A stretch of 64,000 nucleotides of DNA from Siderastrea siderea (lineage: Eukaryota > Cnidaria > Anthozoa > Scleractinia > Rhizangiidae): NCBI GenBank assembly GCA_964030785.1, contig OZ034966.1:9663152-9727151 (forward strand), written 5' to 3'. Both the position numbers and the translations under genes were made by a program. The notes below the pieces were generated by a model. The model saw only the letters and a list, made by a program, of their open reading frames with translations. It did no database searches and was not told the DNA's origin. Of the stretch, positions 22,051 to 31,090 are shown in pieces (within the stretch, counting starts at the first letter, position 1; each line of letters opens with the position of its first letter).

Positions 22051-23239
22051 TTGGAATAGCCCACGTCTTCTTTGACTCCATGTTAGTCGTGACGGGATGT
22101 CCTACTCTGATGGTAGCGCGCCGCCATGCGGGATTAAGTTCCACTCGTTCTTAGAGTTAATTAAGGAGTCTCTAGGTACTTTCTCTATCCTCACACCCTC
22201 AGGTATCTGCCTCAGCATAGCGTCGTTAGGGTAAACACCGGTAACATTCATTTGAAATCTCTGCACTTCATTGTTATGTTTCTCCTTACAATGTTTACAT
22301 AAGGCCGATCGCTCTTCCTTATTGCTAAATGACTTCTCGTGTTCCTTTCCAGTGGTATACGAGCTTCTTGATGTTTCTCCCACGTAGATGTTGTTACACT
22401 CGGTGCATTTGATTTCATATGTTACGCTCTGTCTATCACACGGTCCTTTTCCATCCGTTCTACATACCAGGCAGTCTTTTCTTTCACATTGTCATGGTTT
22501 ACACGGATCAGATCTCTGGAGCAATCTCTTAATTGCAATACCAACCTTTTCTACTACTTTGATCTTGAAACCTTGCCGTATTATCTCTTTTTGATATTTC
22601 CCCTGTAGCTGTGAATTCGGTGTAGCTGGCACAAAGATGACTGCCTCGTTTCCGCCCCGCTTTTACCAGTCGTTTTTCTTCCTCACCTTTTCTTGTTCTC
22701 GTTCGTCTTTCCTCCACTCTTTGGGTCGATGTGACGGTCGTTCTCCTTCTTGATCAGCTTCATTCCTCGTTTTATACGCCTTGAGGGCCGAGTCGACAAC
22801 CTCATATCTCAACTTCTTGTTGTATCCCGAGTACTGCATCCTCAGGACCATCTCATTAACATTTTCCACCACCCTCTCCCATGGTAATAACTTGCTACAG
22901 TTTATTAGAACTCTTAGGACTTCTTGGGTTAGCACTGTCCTCTTGGTACTCCAGCTTAAGGCAGATCTAGCATTTATGACTGCTTTAGAGGCCATGCACT
23001 TGGAGTGGAACTCATACATGATCACTGACACTTTCCCGACTTGCCCCTCCCTTTTCTTCTCCCTTGACTCTACCCATACCTTCAGGTCGAGAATAAGCAC
23101 CTTTCAGTCTTAGTGCATAGACGGATAGTCTACTTCAAGTTGTATCGATGGGTGGATGTCGTTTCCTACTTGTTTAATGAACGCCATTGTCCTTTCGTCA
23201 CTACTGACTCTTCCATTCTCAGTAACGGAACTTTCATCC
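22050..23239 (-). pseudogene. Penelope-like retroelement, C-terminal part with GIY-YIG nuclease
   Basis: Minus-strand frames read VSSDERTMAFIKQVGN, VWVESREKKREGQVG, NARSALSWSTKRTVLTQEVL and WERVVENVNEMVL. After a frameshift near 22680, a zinc-finger-like CERKDCLVC...C and VTYEIKCTECNNIYVGETSR follow at 22470-22365, then NVTGVYPNDAMLRQI. The Tyr...Y-V-G...E-T-S-R arrangement is a GIY-YIG endonuclease with upstream Cys pairs, as in canonical Penelope-like elements. Stops near 23110 and frameshifts near 22680 and 22384 show decay. The N-terminal RT half continues at 26638-27059, on the other side of the inserted LINE. Assignment to Penelope rests on RT plus GIY-YIG and was not checked by phylogeny. 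Confidence 0.72.
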
Positions 23240-23244
23240 ACGTA
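23240..23244. repeat. Target-site duplication (ACGTA), left copy
   Basis: ACGTA here and at 26633-26637 bracket the LINE. Removing one copy and the LINE rejoins the Penelope-like frame (…NGQTYVDESSVTENG…) without a shift, which supports these exact boundaries. Confidence 0.7.
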
Positions 23245-23353
23245 ATAAGTAATAAGTAATAAGTCTTTATTTCATAAGATAAACACACATATCCTATGTT
23301 ACAAAAATTGAGGGTAAAAAGCAAGCTACATTACATGAACTAACACTATTATT

Positions 23354-26164
23354 CTAATGAAATAAAACTGCTAACTTGTATTTAAAAGTAAGGCGGTTAA
23401 TGAAAGAGCTCATGAAGCGCTTCGTGTTTATTTTAGGTTTCACGGCCGACTTTCTTCTAAGCTCGTATTTGGTGTTCTTAACCTCCGGCAACATGTTATA
23501 CAGCGGGTGACCCTCTAAGCCCATAACTTTAGTGCGTATTTTCTTATCTTGTTTTTCTAAAAGATCGTGGATATCTATGCTATGTGAGATGTACCTACGC
23601 TTCTTACACCTATCCAAAAAACACTGGAGCGTTGTTAGTTCAGCTTCAGCGGCTCCGTACACCGCAAGCCCGTATGAGATATTTGGTAGTACAATAGAAT
23701 TGAAAAGGTAGTCAATTTCTGATTGATTGTACCCCTCTCTTCTAAGCGTCCTGAGCACATGGAGAGACTTGTTTGCTTTTGTGAGTTTGTTCTTTACATG
23801 AGTGTTAAATCGGGTGTCAGACTGGAAAGTAACACCCAGCAGAACAAGTTCCTTAACCTGAGGTATTCCAGCTACTCTCTCAAAGATTTGTGCATTGCCT
23901 TTTTTCACAAAGGCAAGTTCTTTACATTTACTAGGATTACAGGTCATACAGTTGTTTTTTGACCATTCTAAGAACTGCATTACTAACTCGCTTGAACAGT
24001 CTGTATCCCTCCACACCGGTGCAATTATGGTGGAGTCGTCCGCATATTTATACAAACAAGTTGTAGAGCCATTTTTAATCTCGAGGTCGTTTAGAAAAAT
24101 AGTAAATAGGTAGGGGCCGCTGACACTACCCTGAGTAGTGCCTTGATTGACCTCTTTCCAAAGCCCTGAAAATGTATTGTGGACGACTCTTTGTTGCCTG
24201 TGTTTTACAAAATCAAGATAGAGATTGATAACATAGGGGTTCAGTGGAAGGTTTTTCAGTTTTTCATACAGTAAGGAGTGTTTGACAGAGTCAAAAGCCT
24301 TACTAAAATCCATAGTAAAAAGACGCACAGCTTTGCAGTCAGGTTGATCTAAGTAGCTGTATACAGTGTGCTGAATAGCTAGCAAAGCGTCTGTACAATT
24401 TCCTCCGTCCCTATATGCGAATTGACTTGAGCTGAGATTCTGTTCCACGATATCTTTCGTATGGTTCCTGTAAATTACCTTTTCAAACGCACGCGCTATG
24501 ACAGGTGTTATGCTAATTCCTCGATAGTCTTTGTCTTCTATAGGAAGTTCAACTTTAGGGAGTGGATAAACATTCGCTCTTTTCCATGATCGAGGCCAGG
24601 ACTGAGTGAGGAGGCAGAGATTCCACACCTTTGTGACGACAGGGGTGAAAATGTCAGCGAAGACCTTCCAGATCCAAAAAGGGATGTTATCGGGACCGAC
24701 GGTAGTCCGTTTTAACTTGCATAAAGACTGCCAGACTTGCAGTTCACTGATTTCCGGTACTTGTACACTATCATCAATAGTTACAGAGAGTGGCTCGATA
24801 TAGCTGTCGTCGGTACACAGAGATCCGAAGTAGTCGTTTAACTGCTCTAATCTCTCGCTGTCCAGGGCAACACTGCCGGCAGCTGTGCGTCGCTGCGATC
24901 GAGAATCGACTTCCTTCCACCATTTCTGGCTGCCTATCGGATTAGCCAATAGATGCGTCCTGTTCTCACTTATAAGTTGGGATATGCGTCTATTCAGATG
25001 CTGTAAGCGTTCGGTATTGGAGATGGAAACCTTAGCTTTCGTCTTGAGCATGGATTTGACCAAAGGAGACATCCAGTGTGGATCCCGCGTAGATATAGAT
25101 ACCGTTCGCTGCGGCATACAGTTATTCAAATGCCTATGAATAACAGCTTCGAGTTTCTCGACCGCTTGATCCGGATGGTTAGCAGACAGAACTTGATTCC
25201 AATTTTCATTCTCGAGAGCTTGATAGAGTGCAATCTTCCGATGCGCGCGGCGATCCCGAATTAAGACCTTGGTGCGAATAGGTTTAAGCTTAGATCCCGC
25301 TGGCAAGATAACCCCAGAATGGTCAGTCTTGATTTGCATATCCAAAGGATAACAGTTGCCAAAGAGGTCTTTGCGACTGGTTAAAATGTTATCTAAGCAC
25401 GATTTCCCTCTTGTTGGAAAATTAACAAGCGCATACCAACCCGATAATTGCTGCAATTGGTTGAGATCCATCTTGTTAACATCGCCACCACAGACAATGA
25501 CCGTGTCCGGATGGGAGTCTAAGGCATTATCTGCATGTTCAATTATGTAGCTCATTAAATCAAGTTCATTGTAATTGTATTTTGGCGGATGATAAACGCC
25601 ACAAACAAGCATCCGATGTCCTGACGGTAATCGTAAAGTCAAACATATCAGTTCGTAAAGTTTAGATCTGTAGACATCAATAACATCTAGGTTACGTCGC
25701 ACGTAAATAGCGATTCCGCCTTTGCTCCTGATATCCAGACCAAACCAATTTCTGTCCCGTCTGTAGATCTTGTAGTTTGAAAAGCTGACCACGCTGTCTG
25801 GTGTGTCAGGGTTTAGGTGTGTCTCTGACACAATGCATACATCGATGTCGTTCATATTCAAATCGGCTTCGAGTGCAATAGCCGCTCTAACCCGATTTTT
25901 AGTTTTGGCGAGACTACATATGTTCGTAAATAAGAATTTCGGCACAGCAAAATCCGTGTTAGACTTTCGCGCAATGGGAGAAACCTGACGAGTGACTGGT
26001 ATCAAGTTCGCCTGAGATGGAACCCTATAAAGACGGCGAGTGGTCCTGCCAATGCCTTGAATCACAGGAATGGATTTATTCAGTGTAACGGCCAAATTGT
26101 CGAATAAATTCCACCGACTCTCGCTACGCTTTAGTCCTCCTCGGGATCCTCGATACTTAAACAA
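23354..26164 (-). CDS. LINE endonuclease-reverse transcriptase (936 codons)
   Basis: Residues 75-310 form an APE-like endonuclease: Asn81 in KFLFTNICSL, Glu114 in VSETHLNP, GGDVNKMDL in place of the usual GDFN, and a TDHSGVIL catalytic His motif. Residues 480-770 are the RT: PLPKVELPIEDKDYRGIS, TMDFSKAFDSVKHSLL, GSVSGPYLFTIFLNDL and the catalytic YADD at residues 707-710 (24035-24046). A C-terminal extension ends KYKLAVLFH. The apparent start is a TTG. The frame is open for about 35 more codons upstream (to about 26270), reading LKPAPAVIQSLKSLGLFKYRGSRGG, so it is probably the downstream part of a single polyprotein joined to the 26157-26612 frame before a one-base shift. The protein nicks target DNA and copies element RNA in the nucleus. 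No internal stop is present. Confidence 0.88.
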   Translation of the reverse strand: MFKYRGSRGGLKRSESRWNLFDNLAVTLNKSIPVIQGIGRTTRRLYRVPSQANLIPVTRQVSPIARKSNTDFAVPKFLFTNICSLAKTKNRVRAAIALEADLNMNDIDVCIVSETHLNPDTPDSVVSFSNYKIYRRDRNWFGLDIRSKGGIAIYVRRNLDVIDVYRSKLYELICLTLRLPSGHRMLVCGVYHPPKYNYNELDLMSYIIEHADNALDSHPDTVIVCGGDVNKMDLNQLQQLSGWYALVNFPTRGKSCLDNILTSRKDLFGNCYPLDMQIKTDHSGVILPAGSKLKPIRTKVLIRDRRAHRKIALYQALENENWNQVLSANHPDQAVEKLEAVIHRHLNNCMPQRTVSISTRDPHWMSPLVKSMLKTKAKVSISNTERLQHLNRRISQLISENRTHLLANPIGSQKWWKEVDSRSQRRTAAGSVALDSERLEQLNDYFGSLCTDDSYIEPLSVTIDDSVQVPEISELQVWQSLCKLKRTTVGPDNIPFWIWKVFADIFTPVVTKVWNLCLLTQSWPRSWKRANVYPLPKVELPIEDKDYRGISITPVIARAFEKVIYRNHTKDIVEQNLSSSQFAYRDGGNCTDALLAIQHTVYSYLDQPDCKAVRLFTMDFSKAFDSVKHSLLYEKLKNLPLNPYVINLYLDFVKHRQQRVVHNTFSGLWKEVNQGTTQGSVSGPYLFTIFLNDLEIKNGSTTCLYKYADDSTIIAPVWRDTDCSSELVMQFLEWSKNNCMTCNPSKCKELAFVKKGNAQIFERVAGIPQVKELVLLGVTFQSDTRFNTHVKNKLTKANKSLHVLRTLRREGYNQSEIDYLFNSIVLPNISYGLAVYGAAEAELTTLQCFLDRCKKRRYISHSIDIHDLLEKQDKKIRTKVMGLEGHPLYNMLPEVKNTKYELRRKSAVKPKINTKRFMSSFINRLTFKYKLAVLFH

Positions 26165-26612
26165 ACCTAGCGATTTGAGACTTTGGATGACTGCCGGAGC
26201 GGGCTTGAGTGTTAACGATTCCCCTTCTTGTATGCTTGATCAAATCGCTGTTTTCAGTTCTTGTCTTCGTGCCCGTATCGGTTTCACTGTTCGGACCTGG
26301 GTTCGCCTCCACATCCATACAGATACAGAGATTTATGCAGATTGTACGTTCCTTGGACGCAACGACCAGTAGACCATGCTTCGACCACACTGCTATCGTC
26401 TGACGTATCAAGCATCGACTGGAAAGGCGACTAACAATTTTGACATTCGGACAGAAAAATACTGTCACCAGCGTGTTCTTGCCCAGAAAATCACCCATGA
26501 AAGTTCGCTGGGAATTTAGCGAAGGTTTGGTTCGTAAATAATGACTTTCTAGACTGCTCAAGCTAAGATTAAATAAAAATAAAACAAGAGCGAAGATTTG
26601 TGTGGCTGCCAT
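26157..26612 (-). CDS. N-terminal LINE module with signal-like start and 2A peptide
   Basis: A 151-codon frame starting 20 bases inside the element. Residues 1-20 (MAATQIFALVLFLFNLSLSS) are strongly hydrophobic, like a signal sequence. Residues 100-107 are DVEANPGP, a match to the D-V/I-E-x-N-P-G-P core of 2A ribosome-skipping peptides, preceded by a Cys-rich hydrophobic stretch. After the 2A motif the frame runs into STOP at 26157, while the endonuclease frame overlaps it in another register. In related elements the 2A lies in frame ahead of the endonuclease-RT, so the two polypeptides separate during translation. The upstream peptide can act as a signal sequence when skipping fails (known for sea urchin elements). 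Skipping activity of this copy is inference. Confidence 0.8.
   Translation of the reverse strand: MAATQIFALVLFLFNLSLSSLESHYLRTKPSLNSQRTFMGDFLGKNTLVTVFFCPNVKIVSRLSSRCLIRQTIAVWSKHGLLVVASKERTICINLCICMDVEANPGPNSETDTGTKTRTENSDLIKHTRRGIVNTQARSGSHPKSQIARFV
26292..26315 (-). other. 2A ribosome-skipping motif
   Basis: Codes DVEANPGP (residues 100-107 of the N-terminal LINE frame). All core residues are present. Skipping would occur between Gly106 and Pro107, leaving Pro as the first residue of the downstream chain. Confidence 0.85.
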
Positions 26613-26632
26613 TGTGGCGCCTGCGTAGAATT

Positions 26633-26637
26633 ACGTA
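26633..26637. repeat. Target-site duplication (ACGTA), right copy
   Basis: Partner of 23240-23244. The LINE 5' end begins immediately to its left. Confidence 0.7.
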
Positions 26638-27059
26638 GGTTTGACCGTTCTTGTACCTCGTTCCAGGTAGTGTGGCCTGTACAGCCAAGTTGATATCATC
26701 CACATACCGTTTGTTCATTCTCACCACAATGCCTCGCGGCAAATTCCTTATCCCACCAAATCATGAAGATCTGGGCCAGTACTCCAGTCAACTTCAAGCC
26801 AATCGGGCCGCATTTGGTTTGCTTCCTGATCTCGTTATCAAAGGTGTACACGGGTTCTTCATAATCACTGTTAACGCGACCCTCAGTGCCTCTCTTAGCA
26901 TTATACGTCTCGCACGTTCATCAGGTTGTCTGACCGGTAAATTCCATGGCTTAAAGAGCTTCTCCTTTTGTTCTTCACTCCCACTTGCAGTAATCGTGGG
27001 CGGTCTCCCTTTATTTGTCTTCCTCGTTGGGAATACACGAGGGTTGTCCAATCCAGGGT
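26638..27059 (-). pseudogene. Penelope-like retroelement, RT part
   Basis: Minus-strand reading gives TITASGSEEQKEKLFKPWN, RRIMLREALRVALTVIMKN, then after a shift VYTFDNEIRKQTKCGPIGL, GVLAQIFMIWWDKEF, and after another shift NKRYVDDINLAVQA. YVDD (26695-26706) is the RT catalytic box. At least two frameshifts break the frame. The end at 26638 joins directly to 23239 once the LINE is removed, so this and 22050-23239 are one element. The left boundary of the RT portion, near 27059, meets the start of the segmental-repeat family shared with 18676. Confidence 0.7.
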
Positions 27060-27735
27060 TGCCGATATCGACACTATCGATTATGTGGGTCTCGATACTC
27101 TCAAGCGGTATCATTTGTTTTGATACTCTAGAACAGCTGGAAGAAGACGAAGTAGGGCGTTCTTGCCTCGTATTATTCCACTTGTTCTCTACTTTATGTG
27201 CGACAGCTAAAATTCCGTGCTGTTTATTACTAATTCATTTTTGAGCGGATATTCATACCATAAAATAGAATTAGTCATTCTAAAAAGTCCTGGGTTTTAA
27301 GATTTTCAGATTTTCGTGTGTCTGTCAGGAACATGTCATCACAAAATTTGCGCCTAATGACGGTGTTTAATAGCAGATATCATGAGGATCTGGAACCGAA
27401 AACATTTTTGAACTATGTACATCCACTTAAGAGATACAACGTTCTGAATTCTCTGCCATTTTGTTACTGAAAATAGCACAAAATTCCAAATTTTCTATGT
27501 AGTTTTTACATCCTCCTGGCACGTTAGTTCTTTCGAAAACCGTTGTCAGATATTTTGATGCTAAAAATTAAATTTGACGCCAATTTTGTGGCCTCCTTTC
27601 CAGTCCAAAGATCCAAACTCCGAAAATTAAAACCAATGGGACTTTTCTCGATGACAAATTCTATTCGGATTTGGTAAATTTCTGGTTAACAACATTTCAG
27701 AAGCAAAAAGCTTCGAGAAACACGACATTTGGAGT
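27060..27735 (+). repeat. 5' extension shared with the dispersed unit at 18676
   Basis: This segment matches 18676-19372 (GGTCTCGATACTCTCAA, GAACAGCTGGAAGAAGACGAAG, AATTAGTCATTCTAAAAAGTCC) but is missing from the second and third tandem units. The first unit therefore retains more of the ancestral sequence. No gene is recognised. Confidence 0.7.
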
Positions 27736-30700
27736 ACTTCGTTTCAACTTTTAAGTAATGTTTATGGGGTAGAAGAAAACCTCAGCGTATGGCACGAAAC
27801 CGCGCACAGGTGTTCCTAGACGTTATTACAAGCGAATAAAAGACGTATGAGTAACGTTTTAAAAGTCTTTGAAAAAAATCGTAAAAACGTTTCAACCTTA
27901 TTATTATAAGTGTTGACAGTGCAACCTACATCATCAAAAGACTCAGTGGAAAAATGAGTACAACAATGTGAAAGTGAGTGTTTCCTTTCGAACTGGAAAC
28001 AGCAAAATAAGTTAGGCAACAAATTCTTCGTCTTTTTAAGTATTACGACATACAACTTAATGGAAAAAGTCCCGTAGCAAGTATTTAATAAATCATTAGG
28101 GCTGTTTAACCATTGGTCGCTAAAAAAGATCTCCATTGTTTCACCAAATTTCTCAATGGCATTAATTTGACAGTTTCCTATTTTATCAAGGGTTTTTTTC
28201 TTTGTTTCCTTTTGATTAGTACCAGTCTTGCAAACGTTTGGTGTGAATACGGGAAAAATGTCAATGACATTGGCAGACATATTTTGTGAAGTCTCGCAAT
28301 TTTTGAAAACAAAACCATTTCTTTTACTACTTAAAGGAGACCTTGCATTAGCAAAAAAACGTATAAAGGAAAGCTAAAAAAAGATGTTTCATTCAACCAC
28401 ATACTACATTTTGGGTATAAACATTAATCATGCCATTTCTGACCCTTCTGGATATATGGTTTAAATTATTTTTTTTTTTGATTGCAAAACGCCTCTTAAT
28501 TGGACGACATAGCAACCCCCTCAGCTCTCATTCCCCTCCTTCAGGAATTATAAAAAATTGACTTTTGAATTTAAATTAATAATGCCAAACTGGTGTGTAG
28601 AGGACATCACAGGCTATCTATTAAAGATAAAATACCTTTAAAATATTGGAATGAAAGAATGAAAGATAAAATACTTTTACAATGTAAAATATTGGAAAAT
28701 AGGGGAAAAAACGAGGTCTTCGGGGGCACTACTGCGGGTGATATATTATTGCAAATACCACTTCAACTTCCCATTTATTCAATATAAACCAATGGAGATG
28801 GATTTCAAAAAAGGGTTGGAAGGTGAATTGTTGTCGAAAAGAATATTTGGAAGATATTTTTTACCGAAGGTTCAGGGGATAAGGGCAAATAAGCTGTTTA
28901 AAACACGTAATAGCTTACGCTGGGAATAAATGAAATTGTAATAAATTTGGAGTTTAACACTGTATAATGATCAGAAGAAAGTTGCGCGCTCGACACGACA
29001 ACACTGGCAGATGATCAAAGAACGGCAGCGGGTTTGGTTACGTTGGAAAGGAGGTCGAACGAAAGGACAATTTATAACGAGGTAAAGTAGCTTTTAAAAG
29101 CAATAATTTCGATCATAGCAAAGTTGTTTTCACTTCAGTCTTAAACTCTACCGTCTTTAGAAACTGTCCGGCCTTTGTGATCAGAATTCTTCATTGCTTA
29201 GGAACAGAATTAGTAAACTAAAATTTTACTAAACTGCATACATAGGAAACAAAACCATTCGAAAATATAGCAAAATAAATCCTTTGTATTTGCGGGTCAT
29301 AAAGCCACGACATTTTTTTCGAACTTAAGACATCAAGGATGAAAGTAAAGGAATATCAGTTTTGCTTTGTATATGATGCACGAGACGCAGCTAACAGGAG
29401 ACGCTTCGTAGCAAGTAGAAAAACATTTCGGCCGTTTAAGTTATTTGGCGATTAGACCTCATTTAAAACTTTTCTCTTGGCATTAATGGCCACGCGTAAT
29501 AGCACTGACATAACTCCGTAAACGATCATGAATGAACATATCTGAGGGTACTTGTAAATTGCCCTTTAATTAAGCAAACAACTTTGAGACTGACACTTAA
29601 ATTGGAATTAAAAGGCGATCGAAATAAAGTGTTAAGTGGAAATCTCCTAAAACCCTGACGAGATTTGTTGCCTTCTTTTGCTATTCATTATTTTCAGCTT
29701 ATGGCTGCTTTCGGGAAGGTAAACTTTTACCTGTTTTAAGATAAAATCGCAACTATTATTAAAACATATGTATTTTTTGGTTTGTTGACTTGTTTTTACT
29801 GACAAGGGAAAATGCTCTGAAAACAGCAATCCTTGCTTCTAACATTGGAAATGAGGGAGAACGAAAGAACAATCTATAACGAGGAAAGAGAGCCTTTGAA
29901 AGTAATAATGTCACAAACAATTTTTTGATCATAAAAAGGTTGTAAACTCTAGCGTTGTTACTGAAAGGGCCTTTGTTTATGTAAGTTTTTCTGTACAAAA
30001 AGAATAAGCAAACTAAAACTTAATTACTAGATTATAACATTTTTTTAATGTACAGCGAGGTAAAGCTTTGTATTCGCAAGTCATAAAGCTAAGCCAAAAT
30101 TTCCATTTGAAGATCGAAAGTAAAAGTCTAAGTATATGTTTTGTTTTGAAAATGATTGACCAAAATACCAAATTGCATTGTTATCCTTCTGTCACCAATG
30201 TCGTCGCAGATGTCGTCAATCTACAAACGCTATGATCGTTCACATGGTAACCACCTTGCATGGCATCCAGAATTATCACGCAACGTGGCATGGAACACGC
30301 AAGGTTACACGTTTTTGTTTACTGGACAGTTTGAAATATATCTCTGCAAGCCGAATTTGAAAAGCACCCCGCTTTTATTTGTATTTCAACGTCGCAGATA
30401 GCGGGGAGTTGCAGTGCATGTACATTTAAGTTTACATTAGGAAAGCAAAAAAAAAACAAAGTTGAAGTCATCGTCCTCCGTTCTGCAGAAGAACTGGCGG
30501 TCTGGAAAGCAAGAAAATTTCCGCCGACTCCGTTGTCTGCCGCTAAGAAAAACGAACTTGCCGCAAGGGAAATAACTTTGGGCCATATTGCAAAGAGTAC
30601 CTAAAACTGCAGATTCTTTAGAAAAAAATTGCGAAAATCGACTCTCTTCCACGACTCTGCATGCGATAAGCTAAAATTGAACACATTTTGAGAAAGTAAA

Positions 30701-30942
30701 AACAAAATTTAACGGGCATAATTCGCAAGAGGAGGTCAGAGGTTGCATCTGATAACTTACATAACGCCCCGTAGCAAGAACATGAATTATCAGGCTGTTT
30801 AACCTTCAGGCCCACAGAAGTCTTCTTAGTAGAAGTATTGTAGTTAAGTACTATACCTAATTAATTATACGACCCCGCAAGCATTATGCTTTAACTTTTT
30901 ATCGTGTTTAAATAAAAGATGTGATGGTGATGATGATGATGG

Positions 30943-30996
<54 letters not shown>

Positions 30997-31001
30997 CGAT
31001 G

Positions 31002-31032
<31 letters not shown>

Positions 31033-31090
31033 GAAAGTGGGGAAGGGGAAAGAGGTCACCTGCTTTGCCAGATGTGATTCATACTTGAGT
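27736..31090 (+). repeat. Tandem segmental repeat, unit 1 (3.36 kb)
   Basis: The unit starts at the ACTTCGTTTCAACTTTTAAG anchor and ends after a GAT microsatellite. It carries in order the GGCACGAAACCGCGCACAGG, TTGCGCGCTCGACACGACAAC, GGCCACGCGTAATAGCA, CAGCTTATGGCTGCTTTCGGG and TTGAAGTCATCGTCCTCCGTT blocks. At about 30159 (AATGATTGAC joined to CAAAATACC) it lacks about 330 bp present in units 2 and 3. No coding sequence is conserved as protein across units. Confidence 0.85.
30922..31032 (+). repeat. (GAT)n microsatellite at the end of unit 1
   Basis: About 110 bp of nearly pure GAT/ATG triplets with a few GGT and GAC interruptions. It reads as poly-Ser or poly-Asp in translation, so ORFs through it are artefacts. 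Confidence 0.95.

Larger units (their letters stand above)
23245..26632 (-). mobile_element. Near full-length CR1-like LINE with 2A peptide
   Basis: About 3.39 kb on the minus strand. The first ATG (26612) is only 20 bases from the 5' end. The element encodes an N-terminal module with a 2A motif, an APE-type endonuclease and an RT. Its 3' end is a tandem (TTACTTA)n tail at 23245-23265 preceded by AATAAAG. A 5-bp ACGTA duplication flanks it. It inserted into an older Penelope-like element. Coding integrity is high apart from one frameshift between the 2A module and the endonuclease, so this is a young copy. CR1-like elements with N-terminal 2A sequences are known from sea urchin and other invertebrates. 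The clade call here is by motif only. Confidence 0.85.

Noticed and set aside
22781..23113. Plus-strand ORF of 110 codons
   Set aside because: It is the antisense shadow of the Penelope-like coding sequence.
26162..26164. TTG start codon for the 936-codon endonuclease-RT frame
   Set aside because: The frame and protein-like sequence continue upstream, and a eukaryotic TTG start is unlikely.
30865..31059. Poly-Ser (minus) and poly-Asp (plus) ORFs at the GAT tracts, also at 34428-34801
   Set aside because: They are translations of (GAT)n microsatellites in tandem repeat units, with no conserved flanking protein.
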